Shown here: positions 7,694 to 17,200 of the stretch, piece by piece
Layout of the letters: each line of letters opens with the position of its first letter
Position numbering within the stretch: the stretch's first letter is position 1
Origin: Anthropogastromicrobium sp050944455
GTDB lineage: Bacteria; Bacillota; Clostridia; Lachnospirales; Lachnospiraceae
DNA length: 34,103 nt
Direction: 5' to 3'
Assembly (NCBI GenBank): GCA_050944455.1
Contig: JBMNRC010000029.1
Span: 1 to 34,103 of the forward strand
Notes under the pieces: model-generated
Databases searched by the model: none
What the model was told of the DNA's origin: nothing
What the model saw: the letters and a program-made list of their open reading frames with translations, nothing else
Translations under genes and position numbers: made by a program

Positions 7694-9184
7694 TCAGAAT
7701 ATGCTCTCGCCGCGGATTCCCTTGGAGACGGCGTTCGCGGAGAACAGAAGAATCACCGAGATGATGGATTTGAGCATTCCGACGACAGTGGACAGCGGAA
7801 TGAAGCCGTTCACGATACCCATGTTGTAGACATAGAGGTCAAGAACCTCGATATCGTTGTGGTTTGCCGTGGTCTCAAACACCAGGTACTGGTCCATGCC
7901 GTTGGACAGGATGCCCGCGATGCCCATCAGAAGAAGAACCATGAAGGTCGGCATCAGGCCGGGAATCGTGACATGCCACATCTTCTGGAACCTTCCGGCG
8001 CCGTCGACCGTCGCCGCTTCGTACAGCTGCTGGTCGATGCCGGAGATTCCGGCGATGTAAATGATGGCGTTCCAGCCGAGACCCTTCCAGGTTCCCCACG
8101 CCCACATCTTCAGGTAGGTGTGGCTGCCGCTCATCAGAAGGTTTTTGCCGCTGTCCCAGATGCCCAGGTTGACCATCACGCTGGAGAGGAAACCGTCAGT
8201 CGCGAAAAGCGTGTTCGCGATCGAGAACACAAGAATCCAGCTGATAAAGTTGGGGATCGTCGTGAACGTCTGTACGAACCGGCGGAATTTCGAGTGCTTG
8301 ACTTCGGAAAGGAAGATTGCGAACACCATCGGGAGCCAGCTGGTGCCGAGGCCCAGGAAGCTCATGATCAGCGTGTTCTTCATGACGCGGATGATATCCT
8401 TCGCGCGCGCGCCGCTGCCGACCAGTTCGCGGAACCATTTGAATCCGACGAAGTTCTGCATGCTCAGGCTTTCGCCGGCGTGATAATCAAAGAAAGCGTA
8501 CCGCCAGCCCCACAGCGGCAGGTAGCAGAAAACAAAGGTCAGAAGCAGGAACGGAAGAAGCATCAGGAAAAGCCTGTACTGCGTTTCCATCCCGTAATGA
8601 TCTTCCTTCGGCTGTCTCCGCATCCCGATCATCAGGACCAGCGAAAACACGATGACTATCATGAGAATGACTGCCATCCCGTAGATGAACGGCGGAAAGA
8701 TCGGCTCGACCTTCTCCGGTTTTTCGGTCAGGGAAATCTGCTGGTAGGCTGTGTACATTCCCCACAGCGAAGCGAGGGAAGCGATGCTTCCCACAAGGCT
8801 CAGCACGTTGCCGAGTCTCTTCATCTTTCCGTTGCCCGCGGAGATGCAGGCCGCGGCGGCACAGGCGAAGATACCGAGACAGCAGATCATGGCGCTGTAG
8901 TGATCCAGTTTCATCGTGGAAGCCAGGATCCATCCTTTATCCAGAGCACGGCCCGCGTTGGATATCATGCTGCCGTAGGAGAAACCTACGGTCAGAAGGG
9001 AAATGGTCTTGCTCATCAGGCCGCAGATTCTGGCCGGATTCAGCGATGAAAAGAAGATCGTCATAAACAGAACCAGAATGACGACCCTGTAAATTCGGTA
9101 GAGAATGTCAATCGGTTTTGCCTTGATTTTCTCCCCTCCGATCTGGCTGCCAGAGGCAGCATGCACTGTCTTGATGCTGTCCAA
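7694..9184 (-). CDS. LplB/YteP-type ABC sugar permease with an extra N-terminal membrane domain
   Basis: The C-terminal ~300 residues are a standard LplB-type permease: LFLMLLPFLLLTFVFCYLPL (205-224), an EAA loop at 389-409 (EAATVDGAGRFQKMWHVTIPG) and the ending GIRGESIF. Family members usually begin near residue 200 of this protein. Here about 200 extra residues precede, with about four hydrophobic segments (around 31-47, 98-114, 124-146, 166-187). I chose the TTG start at 9182-9184 because AAAGGAG lies six bases upstream. An ATG 31 codons earlier overlaps the operator region and has no binding site. First gene of the operon. The extension is either a fused membrane domain or a subfamily trait; I do not recognise it. 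Confidence 0.88.
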   Translation of the reverse strand: MDSIKTVHAASGSQIGGEKIKAKPIDILYRIYRVVILVLFMTIFFSSLNPARICGLMSKTISLLTVGFSYGSMISNAGRALDKGWILASTMKLDHYSAMICCLGIFACAAAACISAGNGKMKRLGNVLSLVGSIASLASLWGMYTAYQQISLTEKPEKVEPIFPPFIYGMAVILMIVIVFSLVLMIGMRRQPKEDHYGMETQYRLFLMLLPFLLLTFVFCYLPLWGWRYAFFDYHAGESLSMQNFVGFKWFRELVGSGARAKDIIRVMKNTLIMSFLGLGTSWLPMVFAIFLSEVKHSKFRRFVQTFTTIPNFISWILVFSIANTLFATDGFLSSVMVNLGIWDSGKNLLMSGSHTYLKMWAWGTWKGLGWNAIIYIAGISGIDQQLYEAATVDGAGRFQKMWHVTIPGLMPTFMVLLLMGIAGILSNGMDQYLVFETTANHNDIEVLDLYVYNMGIVNGFIPLSTVVGMLKSIISVILLFSANAVSKGIRGESIF

Positions 9185-9281
9185 TCTGTACTCCTTTCCC
9201 GGATACCCCCGGATTATCCCGTTACCGCGCTTCAAGATCCTGCTTTTCTGACACGGAGTCCTGCGGTATCTCCCCATGTCA

Positions 9282-9300
9282 GTTTAAACGTTTTCGTTCA
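9282..9300 (-). promoter_or_regulatory. cre/LacI-family operator just downstream of the transporter promoter
   Basis: On the minus strand CGAAAACGTTTAAA matches the CcpA cre consensus TGWAARCGYTWNCW at 12 of 14 positions and is centred on AAACGTTT. It lies 10-30 bases downstream of the -10 hexamer, where a bound repressor would block transcription. CcpA or a local LacI-family regulator could bind; no such regulator gene is in the window. Confidence 0.55.
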
Positions 9301-9310
9301 TCCGGCCTCA

Positions 9311-9316
9311 ATATAA
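9311..9316 (-). promoter_or_regulatory. Candidate -10 of the sugar transporter operon
   Basis: TTATAT on the minus strand in an AT-rich setting, about 127 bases before the TTG start of the permease gene and just upstream of the cre-like operator. The -35 region is weak, as in activator-dependent promoters. Confidence 0.45.
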
Positions 9317-9580
9317 CACAGAAGTTTGAAAAATGGAATAGGTTTTTTCATAATTTTCACTGTTTTTTTTGCGAAATCCCTGAAATGGTTCGGAATCTTT
9401 CCAAATTTGTACCGAAAACGTGTAAGTAGTGTTCGCTGAGATTTGCATAACTCACGAAAAATCTTTGTTTCAGGCTTCTTTTTCCGGCAGTTCCGCTCTG
9501 AGGCCTGACACGAATTGTCCTTTGCGCGGATCCCTTACCCTCATCCCGGCAGCTGCGGCCGGACGGATGATCGCGGCCGG

Positions 9581-10516
9581 TCAGCAGGGAAAGCTGTTCA
9601 CAGCCGTCCGGAGCGCCGTCTCCAGCGCGGGCTGTTCCGGCACAGCCGGGTTCAGAACGGGCAGATCCGCCGCCGCGCGCTCCCTCAGGCGGTTCTGGAA
9701 AACCGGATTTTTCACGCACACGCTGCCCCAGAGCCAGAGGCGGACCGGCTTCTCTTCTTCATCCCTGCCCTGAGGATACATTTTGCGGAAGGTGTCCTGC
9801 ACCAGCCGGAAAACCTGGTCCGCGGCGTCCCGCAGGATGGCGGCCGATTCACTGTCGCCTTCTTCCGCCAGTTTCCCCACGGCCGCTGACAGTTTCCCGA
9901 CAGTTCTTTTGTCATTCAGGTGTTCCGTCGTCCAGACGTCCGCTTCCTCAAGTGTGCTGAATCCGCAGATCCCGCAGATTTTTTCCCTGAGAGAGTCAGC
10001 TTTCCTTCTGCCGTCCATCGTCTCCGCCGCCGCGCGGACCGCCTGAAGGCCGATCCAGAAAGCGCTGCCCTCGTCGCTCAGGATGTGGTTCCATCCCCCG
10101 GTGCGGAACACCTGTCCCGCGCGGTTTCTTCCATAGCACACCGAGCCTGTCCCCGAGATCACGACCATGGACGGCTCATCAGTCAGATAAAGAAAAACCT
10201 CGCAGTCATTCAGCACTATCACCCGGTCCGGCGCAAACCCGATGGACGCGAAAATATCGCGGAGGCTGTCCGCCTGCTTCGGCGAATCCACCCCGCTGGC
10301 CGCCGCGCAGACTCCCGCGCAGTCTTTAGCTCTGAGCGAGAAAGTTCCCAGGGCTTCCCTCATCAGCCGGCTGTACTTTTCCTTTCCAATAACAGGGCCG
10401 TCGGTATTGAATGCGCAGCCGATCCCCTCAAAACTCCCGATCTTTTTCCCGTCCGTTCCTTCAAAAAGGACACGGCCGGAAGTTCCGCCGACATCCAGAC
10501 CGGTATAATAGCGCAT
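9581..10516 (-). CDS. BadF/BadG family ATPase, N-acetylglucosamine kinase-like sugar kinase
   Basis: This 311-aa protein is an actin-fold (ASKHA) kinase of the BadF/BadG/BcrA/BcrD family. The phosphate-1 motif is GLDVGGTSGRVLFEG (6-20), the phosphate-2 motif VISGTGSVCYGRN, and the stretch GGWNHILSDEGSAFWIG is typical of N-acetylglucosamine kinase-like members. The family phosphorylates amino sugars or related sugars with ATP in the cytoplasm; substrate not determinable here. The start ATG has AAAGGAG five bases upstream. Its position next to the glycan-uptake operon fits a role in metabolising an imported or recycled sugar, but it lies upstream of a separate promoter. Cardiolipin synthase is 187 bases upstream on the same strand. 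Confidence 0.88.
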   Translation of the reverse strand: MRYYTGLDVGGTSGRVLFEGTDGKKIGSFEGIGCAFNTDGPVIGKEKYSRLMREALGTFSLRAKDCAGVCAAASGVDSPKQADSLRDIFASIGFAPDRVIVLNDCEVFLYLTDEPSMVVISGTGSVCYGRNRAGQVFRTGGWNHILSDEGSAFWIGLQAVRAAAETMDGRRKADSLREKICGICGFSTLEEADVWTTEHLNDKRTVGKLSAAVGKLAEEGDSESAAILRDAADQVFRLVQDTFRKMYPQGRDEEEKPVRLWLWGSVCVKNPVFQNRLRERAAADLPVLNPAVPEQPALETALRTAVNSFPC

Positions 10517-10554
10517 ATAGGCTCCTTTCCGTCACTTTAAAATTTCCTGTACCC

Positions 10555-10645
10555 GGCGCACCCGCCTGAGCCGGCAAATCTGCACTGTCCCAGGCGCATC
10601 CCCCGGAGCCGGCAAATCTGCCCTGCCCGGAGCATCCGCCCGGGG
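10555..10645. repeat. 38-base tandem duplication upstream of the sugar kinase
   Basis: Copies at 10555-10592 and 10593-10630 share the core GAGCCGGCAAATCTGC. A third partial copy begins at 10631. It lies wholly within the gap between kinase and cardiolipin synthase genes. Confidence 0.75.
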
Positions 10646-10703
10646 CTGTTTCTTCTGATCTGCCCGCCGGCGCCTCTGCTCTCCGCAGTCCGGACTCACC
10701 TCG

Positions 10704-12254
10704 TCACATCAGCGGCGCGAAAACACGCACGACCGCAACCGCTGCTTTTTTCAGCCCGTTCACCCGGCTCTCGGCAAAAGTCACCTGGTGGGACCGGCTC
10801 ATCGCGTCCTTCGCGTCGTCCCTGATTTTCAGGATCTCCGAGGAGCCGTACAGGTACGTGCCGTCCTCAAAATGCAGGTAAAGGCTGCGGTAATCCAGGT
10901 TGATGGTTCCCACAGTGGCAATCGTGTCGTCGCACACGAACACCTTGGCATGGTCAAATCCCGGCGTATACTCGAAAATCTTCACGCCTCCGGCGATCAG
11001 GCACCGGTAGTAGGACCGGGTGATGCTGTAGACGATCTTCTTATCCGGGATTCCGGGAGTGATGATCGCAACGTCGACGCCCCTCTGGGCCGCCCGGATC
11101 AGGGAAGACCGCATGTCGCTGTCGATAATCAGGTAAGGCGTGAAAATATAGCAGTACTTTTTCGCCTGGTTCAGGATGTTGATATAGATATCCTGCCCGG
11201 TAAGCCTGTCGTCGAGCGGGGTATCGGCATAGGGAGCTACCCACCCGTCGGTCTGCCCGCCGAACACCAGGTCCGCCTTATACTTTCTGTAATCCGCATC
11301 TTCCTTATTCAGGGCATTCCACTGCGAGAGGAACATGACCGTGAAACTCCACACGGCGTTGCCGGTGATTTTCACGCAGTTATCTTTCCAGAAACCGTAC
11401 GGATGCGTCTCATTGATGTACTGGTCCGCGATGTTGATTCCCCCGGTGAACGCTGTTTTTCCGTCGATCACCAGGATTTTGCGGTGATCCCGGTGGTTCA
11501 TGACGCCGTTGACCAGCGGATTGACCCGGTTGAAAACCATCGCGCGGATGCCGAAGGATTCCAGCTGATCCGTGTAGGACGCCGGGAGCGTCTGGAACGA
11601 GCCCATGTCGTCATACATGACGCGCACTTCCACGCCGCGCGCGGCCTTGCTTTTCAGAACGTCCAGAATCGCGGACCACATCTTTCCGGGCTCAATGGTG
11701 AAATATTCCATAAAGATGAATTTTTCCGCCTGCCTCAGCGATTCCAGCATGGCCGCGAAGCCCTCTTCCCCGGTTCCGTAATAGGTATACCCACGGTTCT
11801 CGTACACCGGGAATCCGGAACCCTCGGAGATGGAACGGATCTGCCCCGGATATTCCTGGGAATCATTTTCCGCGTACCGGAGGGTCATCTCGTCCTGCGC
11901 ATAGTATTTCTTCGCCATCGCCGTCTCATTTCTGAGATTCAGATAGGTTCTGCTCCGGTGGGCGAAATAGCCCTCCACAATCCACCACACAAGAATTCCG
12001 CCGACGGGAATCATCAGGATAATCAGAACCCACATCATATCGCTGGAAGGATGGATGCCGCGGCTGATAATTCTCAGCGCCGTCACCGCCGCGACCAGGC
12101 GGATGATTCCCTCTATCCAGGGAAGATGCGGCTGCAGCCAGCGGAACATCACCAGCAGCGCGAGCAGTTCGGCGAAAATCAGAATCAGGGTGACAGCCGT
12201 GCGGCTGAAGATGATTCTGAGCGGATGCAGCAGCGATTTCAGAAATTTGGCCAT
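10704..12254 (-). CDS. cls: Cardiolipin synthase (phospholipase D family)
   Basis: This 516-aa membrane enzyme joins two phosphatidylglycerol molecules into cardiolipin. Two or three N-terminal membrane segments (about 17-37, 45-62, 73-95) precede two PLD domains. Both HKD motifs are intact: HRKILVIDG (His257, Lys259, Asp264) and HAKVFVCDD (His435, Lys437, Asp442), each followed by the usual GG/GT-I-N segment. The start ATG at 12252-12254 was chosen because GAGAGGG lies just upstream; the frame is open 17 codons further but without a binding site. Single-gene transcription unit with its own promoter; the long leader contains a 40-base duplication. Confidence 0.93.
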   Translation of the reverse strand: MAKFLKSLLHPLRIIFSRTAVTLILIFAELLALLVMFRWLQPHLPWIEGIIRLVAAVTALRIISRGIHPSSDMMWVLIILMIPVGGILVWWIVEGYFAHRSRTYLNLRNETAMAKKYYAQDEMTLRYAENDSQEYPGQIRSISEGSGFPVYENRGYTYYGTGEEGFAAMLESLRQAEKFIFMEYFTIEPGKMWSAILDVLKSKAARGVEVRVMYDDMGSFQTLPASYTDQLESFGIRAMVFNRVNPLVNGVMNHRDHRKILVIDGKTAFTGGINIADQYINETHPYGFWKDNCVKITGNAVWSFTVMFLSQWNALNKEDADYRKYKADLVFGGQTDGWVAPYADTPLDDRLTGQDIYINILNQAKKYCYIFTPYLIIDSDMRSSLIRAAQRGVDVAIITPGIPDKKIVYSITRSYYRCLIAGGVKIFEYTPGFDHAKVFVCDDTIATVGTINLDYRSLYLHFEDGTYLYGSSEILKIRDDAKDAMSRSHQVTFAESRVNGLKKAAVAVVRVFAPLM

Positions 12255-12370
12255 GGTTCCCTCTCTTTTCACTGACGTCCCGGCAGCGTCGCTGTACACG
12301 GTCACAGCCGTGGCGTGGGGCCGCTTCTTCTGCCTTCTGTGGGCAGCGGTTCGCCGCGGCTGGCTTTCCG

Positions 12371-12450
12371 ATCCCCGCCGGCCGCGCCGGTTCAGGCGCC
12401 GACTGTCTCCATCCCCGCCGGCCGCGCCGGTTCAGGCGCTCATTGTCTCT
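12371..12450. repeat. 40-base tandem duplication in the cardiolipin synthase leader
   Basis: Copies at 12371-12410 and 12411-12450. The first 29 bases are identical (ATCCCCGCCGGCCGCGCCGG then TTCAGGCGC) and the rest differ at three to four positions. The high identity suggests a recent duplication. Confidence 0.9.
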
Positions 12451-12493
12451 GCCGCTGACCGGCGCCGCCGCAGGGCTCTGTTTTCTTTCTGCC

Positions 12494-12522
12494 ATTTTAA
12501 CACGCCCGGCAGATTCTGTATA
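12494..12522 (-). promoter_or_regulatory. Promoter of cardiolipin synthase gene
   Basis: On the minus strand TATACA (12517-12522), a 17-base spacer and TAAAAT (12494-12499) with an extended TG. It is immediately downstream of the aminotransferase terminator and about 235 bases before the start codon. Confidence 0.5.
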
Positions 12523-12538
12523 TTGCCGGCCTGCAGGT

Positions 12539-12569
12539 AAAAAAACTGCCGGGAGCGAGCTTCCGGCAG
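12539..12569 (-). terminator. Rho-independent terminator of the aminotransferase gene
   Basis: Stem CTGCCGG/CCGGCAG (12546-12552 with 12563-12569) with a 10-base loop, followed on the minus strand by a run of seven T. It begins about 44 bases after the stop codon. Confidence 0.85.
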
Positions 12570-12612
12570 AACTTTTTGCTATGCAGTCCTTATGCGGACA
12601 GTTTTTTCTGAA

Positions 12613-13923
12613 TCACTTTACCTCGATCGCGGAAGCCTTGCGGTCTGCCTGGATCTTTTCCGCGCTCACCAGGCGGACGCACACGGTGAACAGCGTTGCA
12701 GCGGTCTTGAGCTCGTCCAGCGTCGGATAAGTCGGCGCGATGCGGATGTTGCTGTCGTGCGGATCTTTGCCGTAAGGCCAGGTCGCGCCGGCCGGGGTCA
12801 GGGTAACTCCCGCCTTCTTCGCTGCCGCGACAATCTTTTTCGCGCAGCCCTCCGGAGCGTCGAAGCTGATGAAATAGCCGCCCTTCGGTTTCGTCCACTC
12901 GCCGATGCCGAGACCTCCGAGATTATCCTCGAAAATCTGCTCCACCGCCTCGAACTTCGGGCGGATGATAGCGGCGTGCTTTCTCATGTGCTCGACCATC
13001 CCGTGGATATCGCCGAAGAAACGGACGTGGCGCAGCTGGTTGACCTTGTCGTGGCCGATGGTCTGGTGCTTCAGCTGATTGCGGATATCCACCAGGTTGT
13101 TGGGCGAGGAGGCCAGCGCCGCGATACCGCTGCCCGGGAACGTGATTTTGGAGGTAGACGCGAATTTGTACACCAGATCCGGATTTCCGGCCCGCTTGCA
13201 CTCCGCCAGGATTTCGATCAGGTAATCCTGGTCGTTGTCGTACAGATGGTGAATGCCGTAAGCGTTGTCCCAGAAGATCCTGAAATCCTTCGCGGCCGGC
13301 TTCAGGCGCGCAAAGCGGCGCACGGTCTCGTCGGAATAGGAATAACCCTGGGGATTGGAATATTTCGGCACGCACCAGATGCCCTTGATGCTGTCGTCCT
13401 GCGACACCATCTCCTCGACCATGTCCATATCCGGGCCGGTCGGGGACATCGGCACCGGGATATTCTCGATCCCGAAATACTCGGTGATGCCGAAATGGCG
13501 GTCGTAGCCCGGAACCGGGCACAGGAACTTGACCTTGTTCAGTTTGCACCAGGGGGTGCTGCCCATCACGCCGTGGGTCATCGCGCGGGAAACCGTGTCG
13601 TACATGACGTTCAGGGAGGAGTTACCGTAGATGATGATATCGTCCGGATTGTTCTCCATCATGTCGCCGATCAGCACTTTCGCCTCGTGGATGCCGTCAA
13701 GCACTCCGTAGTTGCGGCAGTCGGTTCCGTCCTCGCAGGTCATATCCGCGTCGGAGCGGAGAACGTCCATCATTCCCATGGACAGGTCCAGCTGTTCTTT
13801 GCAGGGCTTGCCGCGGCTCATATTCAGGCTGAGATTCATGTTCTGGTACTTTTTATACTCTTCGCGGAGGCTCTGAATTTCCCGGCTCAGTTCCTCGTCC
13901 GACATTTCCGTGTATTTTGCCAT
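12613..13923 (-). CDS. PLP-dependent aminotransferase of the aspartate aminotransferase subgroup Ic (PF12897-like)
   Basis: This 436-aa cytoplasmic enzyme of the fold-type I aminotransferases has the opening NMSRGKPCKEQLDLS (34-48), characteristic of the distinct group that includes Corynebacterium AspT-type aspartate aminotransferases. PLP-site features are the Asp-Asn pair in FWDNAYG (217-223) and the probable Schiff-base Lys259 in FASTSKITFPGSG. The family transfers the amino group between aspartate (or similar amino acids) and 2-oxoglutarate. The start ATG at 13921-13923 has AGGAGGG three bases upstream. It is a single gene with its own consensus promoter and terminator. Confidence 0.88.
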   Translation of the reverse strand: MAKYTEMSDEELSREIQSLREEYKKYQNMNLSLNMSRGKPCKEQLDLSMGMMDVLRSDADMTCEDGTDCRNYGVLDGIHEAKVLIGDMMENNPDDIIIYGNSSLNVMYDTVSRAMTHGVMGSTPWCKLNKVKFLCPVPGYDRHFGITEYFGIENIPVPMSPTGPDMDMVEEMVSQDDSIKGIWCVPKYSNPQGYSYSDETVRRFARLKPAAKDFRIFWDNAYGIHHLYDNDQDYLIEILAECKRAGNPDLVYKFASTSKITFPGSGIAALASSPNNLVDIRNQLKHQTIGHDKVNQLRHVRFFGDIHGMVEHMRKHAAIIRPKFEAVEQIFEDNLGGLGIGEWTKPKGGYFISFDAPEGCAKKIVAAAKKAGVTLTPAGATWPYGKDPHDSNIRIAPTYPTLDELKTAATLFTVCVRLVSAEKIQADRKASAIEVK

Positions 13924-13981
13924 TTTCCCTCCTGGCGCTGCCTGACACAGCAGCTGATCTGAGCGACTGGTAACAATCCAA

Positions 13982-14010
13982 AGTTTATTCTGAACAGGTA
14001 GTTCTGTCAA
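13982..14010 (-). promoter_or_regulatory. Promoter of the aminotransferase gene
   Basis: On the minus strand TTGACA (14005-14010), a 17-base spacer and TAAACT (13982-13987), about 60 bases before the ATG. Confidence 0.75.
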
Positions 14011-14099
14011 TGCTTTTTATCAATCCGGCAGTTCCCCGGTTCCGCCGTGATTCCGGCATTTCTCCGTACGCGGGCCTGCGCCGTATCGTGCTGTACCGG

Positions 14100-14143
14100 A
14101 AAAAAGAGCCGGTTTCCAGGCGGATATCTCCCCGGAAACCGGC
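14100..14143 (-). terminator. Rho-independent terminator of the DUF5107-TPR gene
   Basis: A perfect 10-base-pair stem, GCCGGTTTCC (14108-14117) with GGAAACCGGC (14134-14143), followed on the minus strand by TCTTTTTT. It ends about 130 bases after the stop codon. Confidence 0.85.
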
Positions 14144-14272
14144 CTTGCGGAGCCTCAGTTTATTCGATTTTACTGCATATATGCAGCCATGATACAGATT
14201 TTTCCGATCAGGATCAGTTCCGGCGCCGGAAGGCGCGGCACAGTACGGATACACCCGATCCGGACGATAGGA
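14144..14272. other. 3' untranslated region of the DUF5107-TPR gene
   Basis: Part of the 349-base gap 13924-14272, which also holds the terminator and the aminotransferase promoter. The only other structure is a 14-base perfect palindrome, CTGCATATATGCAG (14173-14186). Confidence 0.4.
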
Positions 14273-17200
14273 TTATCTGCCGATGGTTTCCGGATGCTCC
14301 AGCACCCAGCGGTACTCCGCCACCCGCGCGTCACAGGGATTGACAGACTCGGCCTCGGCAAAGTACTCCGCCGCCCTGTCCGTCTTTCCAAGCCCCAGGA
14401 ACCCGAGGCCCAGCAGGAAAGCGCAGTGCGCGCGGTTTTTCACGTTCAGGTCGTCGTCGAACACAACGAAATCCGGCAGCGAAACGGCGAAGTACGGAAT
14501 CTTCACGTCGTCCCGCATGTGCTGCTCGCCGTAATCGATCAGGCGGTAGTATCTCGCGTTCGCCGCTTTCCTGTCGCCCAGTTTTTCATACGCCAGGCCC
14601 TGGAACAGGATCATGTCAGCCGGCTGGTCATTGTAGAACAGCGCGCCGGCGGGCTCGTCCGTCCCGCTGCAGGCCTGTTCGAAAACGCTCTTCGCTTCCG
14701 CGCTCCTTCCCTGTGCCTCCAGCGCAATGCCGAGCGTGTAGAGCAGGTGATTGTCCCGGGTTCCCTCCAGCTTCCCTTCGCCGATGTTTTCGGGGTATAC
14801 CAGCGCTTTCCGCAGAGCGGTCTCCGCCGACGCGTAATCGCCCTCCGAAATTTCATTCCGCGCGATGGACAGAAGCGCTTTTTCGTACTGGCGGGCGGCT
14901 TTGCCTTCGCCGCCTTCCCACGGATGGAGTTTCCGGGTCGTGAGAATCGCGAGCGCGTCCTCAAAACGCCCTGTCTGGTTCAGCAGGGAAGTGTACTCGA
15001 TCATCAGGTCGTCGCGCTTTTCAATCAGGGCGCGGCGCTTTTCGTACGCCGCAAGGCGTTCCGCCGCCGGGCGGTCTGCGCGGATGTACAGCTGGTCCAG
15101 CTCAAAGAACAGCCTCGGGTCGTCCGGCGCCAGCCTCACGGCTTTCTCCATGGCTTCCAGCGCCTTCCGCGGCTGCTTCATCCTGTTGTAGTAAGCCAGA
15201 GAGAGGTTTCTCCACACCGTCGGGTATTCCGGGTCCAGAGCCGCCGACTTCTCCCACAGCTCCACAGCCCTCTCCGGCTGCAGCTTGTCGTAGAACAGGC
15301 AGCCCAGCAGATACGGCGCGCGCGCGTCCTCCGGATTTTTCGCGATCGCCTGATCGAGAATCAGGATATCTTCCAGGCGGTTCGGGAAACAGTAGTCCAT
15401 CGGCAGCTTTCCGGCAAGCCTTCTCTGCTCCGCCCCGGCGCTGCCGTCTCCCGCGCGGTCCGCGCAGTAAGCCGCCTCGTAAGCCGCCATCGGCGTGCAG
15501 GCGTGACTCCGCTCAAACCAGGTCAGGACGCCGTACGCCTCCTCCCAGGCGCCGAACTCCGCGAAAGCAGACGCTGTCTCCGCCGCGTTGACTTCCGCTC
15601 CGCGCATTCTTCTGTCCAGAAGCGAGAAATCCTCCGCGTTCCCGGTGATCTTTGCCAGCTCCCATCCGGAGGCAAAATCGAAACGGTTTACCCTGAGGGC
15701 TTCTTCCGCTGCGTCCATGGCCTCCTCCGTTCTGCCCAGTTTCCGCAGCAGCCACACTTTCATGGCCAGAGCTTTGGAATTTTTCCGGCGGCAGTCCAGC
15801 GCCCGCCCGTCAAAGTCCAGCGCGGCCGCGTAATCTCCCCGGCGGCTGCTCAGCGCGGCCAGCCAGTAGAAGCCCTCCGCCTGCTGGTCTTCGGACCAGA
15901 TGGCTTTATAAAAGGCGTCGTAAGCCTCCTGCTCCCTTCCCTGGTACAGCAGGCAGAGGCCGAGATTGGTGTAAGGCTCGCCGTCGTACGGGTTCGGGTT
16001 GCGCCAGGCCGCGCGCTTAACAGCCGCCCGCAGATACGGCTCCGCCCCTTTGAAATCGCCGCGGCGGAGAAGCAGCCTGCCGTAGGCGTTGTTGACGCGA
16101 AGATCGCCCGGGTCCCTGCGCAGGGCTTCCAGATAGTAGGGATCCGGCAGGTAGGTGGCGTGGCGGTACTGCTCGATATGGAGGCCGGTGAGGAAGAGTT
16201 CCTCGTTGGTGGGAATCTTCTTCGGATCCCCCGCTTCATGCGCGGGTTCCGGAAGCGGCGTGATCTCCTGCTTTTTCGCCTGATAGGACGTCAGGAGGCG
16301 GCTGCCGTCCCGCACCTCCGTGAGGAACCGCGTCTCGTCCGCGCCTTCCGCCGGGATTTCCGTCTCGAAAGTCTGGTCCGGGGAGAGGGAGACCTCACAG
16401 TCAAACACGGTTTTTCCGTCTTTCTTCACCGTGACGCGCGCATGGCCGATTTCTTCCGGCGAATAAACCGCCACCCTGAACTGATCGCCCGCAAGCGCTG
16501 TCCCGAGCACGGCGTGAATGGACGCGTTCTTCACCTGCCCGACATTCCGGTACGGCATGAAATACTGCGTGAAGGTCTTGTCCTCATACGGCTTCAGCCA
16601 GGTGAAGTCAGGCTGGTTGTCGGTGTAAACGCCGGTCATGAGTTCGATATAAGGGCCGTCCGAATCCGTGAGGTTGCGGTCCCAGGCCTTCCCGAAATCA
16701 CCGCAGCCCCAGGTCCACTGTTTTTTGCCCGGCGAAATATGGTGGTCCGCCACATGGAGCAGACCGGCTTTTTTGCCGTAGTCGTAGCCGCCGACAAAGT
16801 CGTAGTCCGACTTCTCGGCCATGTAGGAGGTCGGTACCGGGATGTTTTTGTAGCGCGAGATATCCACGCCCTCGCTGTAGTCATGCTTGTAGTAGACGCC
16901 GGTCGCGATCGGGAACCTCGAGACGTCGCGCTTTCCGTGGTCCATCACGGCGTGGACGTCCGGAGGGAAGATCGACTGGGTGTTGTCGTTGACCGCCACG
17001 GCGGGATTCGCCCACCAGAGAAACGTCTGCGGAAGCGGCGTCGGATTGTAGAGCCGCGCCTGGATTTCGATATAGGAGCGGTCCGGGTACAGGGTGATCC
17101 GCGTCGTCTCCCTCGTCCCGTACATCCGGTCAGTGTCGTGCGTGAACAGGCTTACGCTCCCGTCCGCGTTCTCCTGGATTTCATACTCCACCGGCTGGAA

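Larger units (their letters stand above)
9185..9580. other. Intergenic region upstream of the transporter operon
   Basis: The 396-base gap holds the operon leader, promoter and cre-like operator (separate entries). A second weaker cre-like element, GAAAACGTGT, lies near 9413-9422, and an inverted TTCGG/CCGAA pair near 9389-9416. No clear terminator for the upstream kinase gene is visible and I see no coding sequence. Confidence 0.4.

Noticed and set aside
9185..9277. Upstream ATG start for the LplB-type permease
   Set aside because: It would place the start within the operator region, just after the promoter, with no ribosome binding site. The TTG at 9184 has AAAGGAG at the right distance.
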